Positions 60,820 through 64,000 of a stretch of 64,000 nucleotides of DNA are shown here, in pieces. The DNA is from Coprococcus ammoniilyticus (GTDB taxonomy: Bacteria > Bacillota > Clostridia > Lachnospirales > Lachnospiraceae), in assembly GCF_025567345.1 (NCBI RefSeq), contig NZ_JAOQJS010000005.1, forward strand, positions 1 to 64,000, written 5' to 3'. How positions within the stretch are numbered: the stretch's first letter is position 1; each line of letters opens with the position of its first letter. The position numbers and the translations under genes are program-made. The notes beneath the pieces were generated by a model that was not told the DNA's origin, ran no database searches, and saw only the letters and a list, made by a program, of their open reading frames with translations.

Positions 60820-61863
60820 TCACACCGATATGATTCTATGTCCTGCCGCCTTGATCAGCCGGTTCATGATCGCATATCCCATATCACCTTCCCGGAAGGA
60901 TTCACTGTAAATATAGTCTGCACCGATATCATCACACAGCCGAAGCAGCCGGTACAGGGATGAAGATACTGTAATCTCATTCTTCTTGCTTCCTGCATCA
61001 AGGACATTTTCACAGGAATATAAATCCGTATTTTCTGTATCACACAGAACTGCCGTCTTATATCCCTCTGCCTGCTTACAAGCAACCAACTCTGCAATCT
61101 TTGCGGCAACCTTTTCCCGCTCACCCTCTACGATCGTGAGTTTTCCCTTCGGTGCATAATGTGTGTATTTCATACCCGGGGCTTTTGGTCTGACCTTCAT
61201 ATCCACGCTTTCCAGTGCCGGATCGATCATGACATCTCCTAAGATATTCTTAATCATATCCGCTGAGATATAACCCGGACGTAAAATTGTCGGACGATCG
61301 CCTGTCACATCTACGATCGTGGACTCAATTCCGATTCCAACCGGTCCGCCATCTAAGATCATATCGATCCTGCCGGACAGATCTTCCTCTACATGTGCTG
61401 CTGTTGTCGGTGATGGTCTTCCGGACAGATTTGCACTCGGTGCTGCAATATACACGCCTGAATCTTTGATCAGCTTCATAGCTGCCGGATGTGATGGCAT
61501 ACGGATCGCTACCGTTTCCAAACCGCCGGTTGTCTCATGCGGTACAATGTCTTTCTTTTTGAAAATGATCGTCAGCGGCCCCGGCCAGAACGCTTCCATC
61601 AGCATCTGTGCCTGTGTGGATACCTCTGCCGCCAACTCCCATACACTTGCCGTATCAGCAATATGTACGATCAACGGATTATCCGATGGTCTTCCCTTGG
61701 CACTGTAAATTTTTTCGGATGCCTTTGGATTTAACGCATCTCCACCTAGTCCATATACGGTTTCTGTTGGAAATGCAACCAGTCCACCACTTTTTAATAT
61801 ATCCGAAGCCTTCCGGAATAATTCTTCGTTTTCCAAATCAGCTTTCGCTACTATGGTTTTCAT
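60820..61863 (-). CDS. tsaC: L-threonylcarbamoyladenylate synthase (Sua5/TsaC type)
   Basis: 347 aa from the ATG at 61863; the frame upstream is open but unsupported. N-terminal YrdC domain: GGLVAFPTETVYGLGGDALN, IYSAKGRPSDNPLIVHI, TIIFKKKDIVPHETTGG and APSANLSGRPSPTTAAHV. The C-terminal Sua5 domain (about 230-347) begins after APGMKYTHYAPKGKLTIVEG, as in long-form Sua5. It makes threonylcarbamoyl-AMP from threonine, bicarbonate and ATP for the universal t6A37 modification of ANN-decoding tRNAs. The Shine-Dalgarno site is weak (AAGGCTGG at long spacing). Confidence 0.95.
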   Translation of the reverse strand: MKTIVAKADLENEELFRKASDILKSGGLVAFPTETVYGLGGDALNPKASEKIYSAKGRPSDNPLIVHIADTASVWELAAEVSTQAQMLMEAFWPGPLTIIFKKKDIVPHETTGGLETVAIRMPSHPAAMKLIKDSGVYIAAPSANLSGRPSPTTAAHVEEDLSGRIDMILDGGPVGIGIESTIVDVTGDRPTILRPGYISADMIKNILGDVMIDPALESVDMKVRPKAPGMKYTHYAPKGKLTIVEGEREKVAAKIAELVACKQAEGYKTAVLCDTENTDLYSCENVLDAGSKKNEITVSSSLYRLLRLCDDIGADYIYSESFREGDMGYAIMNRLIKAAGHRIISV

Positions 61864-61969
61864 TTTAATTACCAGCCTTACCTGTATAGTCAGGCACATC
61901 GCCTGCCAGTCTCATTTTAGCCTTATCCCCTCACAGTGTCAACCTGTGAAAAAGAGCTTCCCGAATCAT

Positions 61970-62209
61970 GGGTATAATCTCTATATTCTCACACTTATAC
62001 CCTCTATTATATGCTACCATTGGGTATCGCACCTGTTTTTTCGTCTTCATACCAAATTTATTTAGCTTCGTCGGGTATTTTCCCCCAACATTCTTCCTAA
62101 TACCCGCATCAGACTTGTCCTTGTGGGTATCGTACACTTATTTTCCATTCCATACCCTCATCTAACCAGACACCTCGGGTATCATACTTACTCATCCACT
62201 ACCATACCC
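61970..62209. repeat. Array of five GGGTAT-N21-ATACCC units with a 52-bp period
   Basis: GGGTAT begins at 61970, 62022, 62073, 62125 and 62177. ATACCC (ATACCA in unit 2) begins at 61997, 62049, 62100, 62152 and 62204. Every unit is exactly 33 bp and the spacers are 18-19 bp. The 21-bp interiors and the spacers differ in sequence between units; the interiors are purine-rich on the minus strand. A 52-bp period is not a multiple of three, so this is not a coding repeat. It fills most of the 439-bp gap between the Sua5-type gene and panF. Confidence 0.85.
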
Positions 62210-62255
62210 AGAAATCAAGCATCATCAAGCGATAAATCACATATACAAACGCAAA

Positions 62256-62290
62256 TATAGCCTGTCTGGCTGTAGACTAGACAGGCTATA
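62256..62290 (-). terminator. Intrinsic terminator after panF
   Basis: Perfect 12-bp stem TATAGCCTGTCT (62256-62267) / AGACAGGCTATA (62279-62290) with an 11-base loop, a few bases after the panF stop; weak T-run. Confidence 0.75.
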
Positions 62291-62302
62291 TATATCTTAA
62301 CT

Positions 62303-63805
62303 TTATTCGGCAACTGAAGCTTCCGCCGGATACTCCTTGCCAAACCATGTGGCGATCACGCGGTATGGGCACTTCGGTGTTGCAAGGCTGACAACCACCA
62401 TGATGATCGTGGAGATCAGACAGGCAACGATACAGGAATTGAAACCAAGTGAGATTGGCAGAACGCCCATATCGATCAGGAGATATAAGCCAATACCACT
62501 GATGATACCTGCGATCGCGCCATACTCATTTGCCCGCTTCCAGAACAGTCCGAGAAGCAAAGTATGAAGAAATGCTACTGTCATACCACCGGTAGCATAA
62601 GTAATCAATGAAGCCAGAAGTTCCGGTGGATCACATGCAAATAAGAATACGACAAGAGCAACAACGATAACACTGATAACATTTAACTTCTTTAATGTCT
62701 CCTGCTTTGCATCTTTATTGAACAGGTCCTTGTACAGATCACTGACGATCGTTCCTGCAAGAGATACGATCATTCCACCAACAGATGACTGAACCGCACC
62801 ACATACACCGGCGAGAACCAGACCTGCTGCCCATGCAGGCATTACACTTACTGCAAGTGTCGGAATACCAAGGTCAGGAGTTGCAAGGCTTCCTTCCGGG
62901 AACATATATTTGATCGTGAAGCACAGACCATTTAAGCCAATGAGCCAGATTGCAACTACAACCGCACCAACCTTGATCGCACGATGCAGAGTCTGTGTAT
63001 CCTTATAAGTAAGCGTTGTCATTGTTACATGAGGCATTGTACAGGTTGTGATACCCCATAAGAATGCAAACGAAAGAACCGTCTTTACACTTGCAGGTAC
63101 GAACCAGTCCGGATTACTCTTAACTAATGACTGGATCGTCTCTGTATAGCTGGGATCTGTTCCGTTGATGCCCATAATAAATAAGATAATAACGGAAACT
63201 GTCATGATAATTCCCTGAAAAACGATCGCAGATGCGATACCTTTAATACCACCTGTGATAGCTGCGATGATAACAAGTACAGTGAAAATAGCAAGTCCGA
63301 TACGATAATCCTGACCGGTTAAGATCTGGAAAATTCTTCCGCCGCCGGTAATTGTGGATACGGCAAATGCTCCAAGGAAGAACAGGATAACCAGTCCGCA
63401 GAGCGCACCAACAATCTTGCTGTTGTTATATCTGTGCATCAGAAGTTCAACAAATGTCTTGGAATCCGTTCTTCTGGCTACGATACCGACACGCTTACCG
63501 ATCAGTCCAAGTACCATGAAGTTCGTGCACATGGACCAGAAACAGCATACCATCCAGGTCGCACCAAATGTATATGTATAACCCGGTACACCCATGAATA
63601 CTCCGGCACCGGCAACACCGGCAGATACCATCATGGCAGTTACAAGCACACCACCGCTTCTACCGCCGGTATAGAATTTGCTCAGGTAATCACCTTTTCC
63701 ATTTGCCATTGCTTTTCTGGTAACAAGACTGTATACCAACTGGAAAATCGTATATGCGGCAAATACAGTAATGATTATAATTCTCTGATTTGTAAATAAG
63801 TTCAT
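62303..63805 (-). CDS. panF: Sodium:solute symporter, pantothenate-type (PanF-like)
   Basis: 500 aa with about 13 transmembrane helices. SSS-family signatures: DYLSKFYTGGRSGGVLVTAM, AGVAGAGVFMGVPGYTYTFG, GRIFQILTGQDYRIGLAIFT and AGVCGAVQSSVGGMIVSLAG. The preceding small gene encodes a YhdT-like protein, the usual partner of PanF, which supports pantothenate, although proline or other solutes cannot be excluded. It would use the Na+ gradient that the sodium-type ATPase in this window could build. The gene starts two bases after the YhdT-like stop. Confidence 0.85.
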   Translation of the reverse strand: MNLFTNQRIIIITVFAAYTIFQLVYSLVTRKAMANGKGDYLSKFYTGGRSGGVLVTAMMVSAGVAGAGVFMGVPGYTYTFGATWMVCCFWSMCTNFMVLGLIGKRVGIVARRTDSKTFVELLMHRYNNSKIVGALCGLVILFFLGAFAVSTITGGGRIFQILTGQDYRIGLAIFTVLVIIAAITGGIKGIASAIVFQGIIMTVSVIILFIMGINGTDPSYTETIQSLVKSNPDWFVPASVKTVLSFAFLWGITTCTMPHVTMTTLTYKDTQTLHRAIKVGAVVVAIWLIGLNGLCFTIKYMFPEGSLATPDLGIPTLAVSVMPAWAAGLVLAGVCGAVQSSVGGMIVSLAGTIVSDLYKDLFNKDAKQETLKKLNVISVIVVALVVFLFACDPPELLASLITYATGGMTVAFLHTLLLGLFWKRANEYGAIAGIISGIGLYLLIDMGVLPISLGFNSCIVACLISTIIMVVVSLATPKCPYRVIATWFGKEYPAEASVAE

Positions 63806-63807
63806 CT

Positions 63808-64000
63808 CTATTTGCCCTCCTTATGTTTTCTTTCTTTTAATTTTCCGTTTGGAGTAACATCCATGTCACGATATACAAATGTTACAACCAGAATAACCGC
63901 TACTACCATTGCGATCAAAATAATGATCTCATTAAAAATCCACTGTGGAAATCCAAGAATGTATTTGTACTTTGATACATCCTTACCGCCCACCAGATAC
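63808..64000 (-). CDS. yhdT: YhdT-like small membrane partner of PanF, 5' end outside window
   Basis: About 64 residues visible, open through the right edge, so the true start lies outside. The segment KYKYILGFPQWIFNEIIILI, then AMVVAVILVVTFVYRDMDV, has the GFPxW motif, a single or paired helix and the FVYRDM ending of the YhdT/DUF997 family, which is found next to PanF. It ends in a lysine-rich tail. Cotranscribed with panF. Confidence 0.75.
   Translation of the reverse strand, partial: YLVGGKDVSKYKYILGFPQWIFNEIIILIAMVVAVILVVTFVYRDMDVTPNGKLKERKHKEGK

Noticed and set aside
61931..62137. 68-codon leftward frame in the tsaC-panF gap
   Set aside because: It crosses four array units whose 52-bp period shifts the reading frame; no ribosome-binding site.
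61970..62209. Possible CRISPR array
   Set aside because: Only 6-bp arms are conserved, interior sequence varies inside the would-be repeat, spacers are 18-19 bp and no cas genes are present.
1..64000. tRNA, rRNA or tmRNA genes
   Set aside because: No cloverleaf arms with TTCGA-type T loops or rRNA signatures were noticed on either strand by eye; a computational scan could still find one.

Overview
The window looks like chromosome of a low-to-mid GC Clostridia, most likely a Lachnospiraceae gut bacterium of the Coprococcus/Roseburia kind. Pointers are a V/A-type ATPase operon with a sodium-type rotor, a T-box in front of valS, a three-gene cluster resembling the DUF5716/DUF5717 genes of Lachnospiraceae, TnpV and Rpn-type (PD-(D/E)XK) transposase remnants, a sortase-anchored cysteine-repeat surface protein, and AG-rich Shine-Dalgarno sites throughout. 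No rRNA, tRNA or CRISPR array was seen. This assignment is inference from gene content; no search was run.

Layout. 1-8.5 kb is accessory and mostly AT-rich: a partial AAA/DUF4143-type ATPase with a duplicated palindromic operator, a CPBP remnant, a GC-richer TetR plus surface-protein pair, a broken TnpV, then a one-directional series of small unrelated genes (NTPase, GNAT acetyltransferase, cytidine deaminase, small membrane proteins, unknowns). Most of these carry a shared short motif (core CGGAA-N-TT) just upstream. 8.5-30 kb is core-like: DegV, a flavin reductase, a NudC-type Nudix hydrolase, valS with T-box, a zinc-protease lipoprotein, an alpha-glucosidase with an AraC regulator, a Tim44-like zinc-ribbon protein, a COG2509 flavoprotein, the actin-like/DUF5717-like operon, and a PLP aminotransferase followed by a phosphoribosyltransferase-like protein. 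30.4-32.6 kb is a small AT-rich island with an orphan gene and a HEPN/MNT toxin-antitoxin pair.

32.7-45 kb holds the potABCD polyamine importer, a YwmB-like protein, a large BIG2/leucine-rich surface protein and a TagF-like teichoic acid polymerase. 45-50.4 kb is a graveyard: a TetR gene with a clear operator, a methyltransferase reduced to 38 codons, an ATC-hydrolase-family protein, and remnants of a fibronectin-type protein, a DUF3592-like protein, an AAA ATPase and an Rpn nuclease. 50.5-59.4 kb is the V/A-type ATPase operon (H-I-K-E-C-F-A-B-D), predicted to be Na+-coupled. 60-64 kb holds rpiB, a Sua5-type tRNA threonylcarbamoylation enzyme and a PanF/YhdT-like sodium symporter pair.

The most unusual signals are non-coding. 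(1) Three copies of a structured core of about 106-110 bp, each enclosed by a different perfect 18-24 bp stem at a terminator position, with compensatory changes between copies. (2) A second repeat family built around CTCGCC-N-GGCTC, found in four places plus a related doublet inside the ATPase operon. (3) Five units of GGGTAT-N21-ATACCC at an almost exact 52-bp period between the Sua5-type gene and panF. (4) The CGGAA-N-TT motif linking the small accessory genes.
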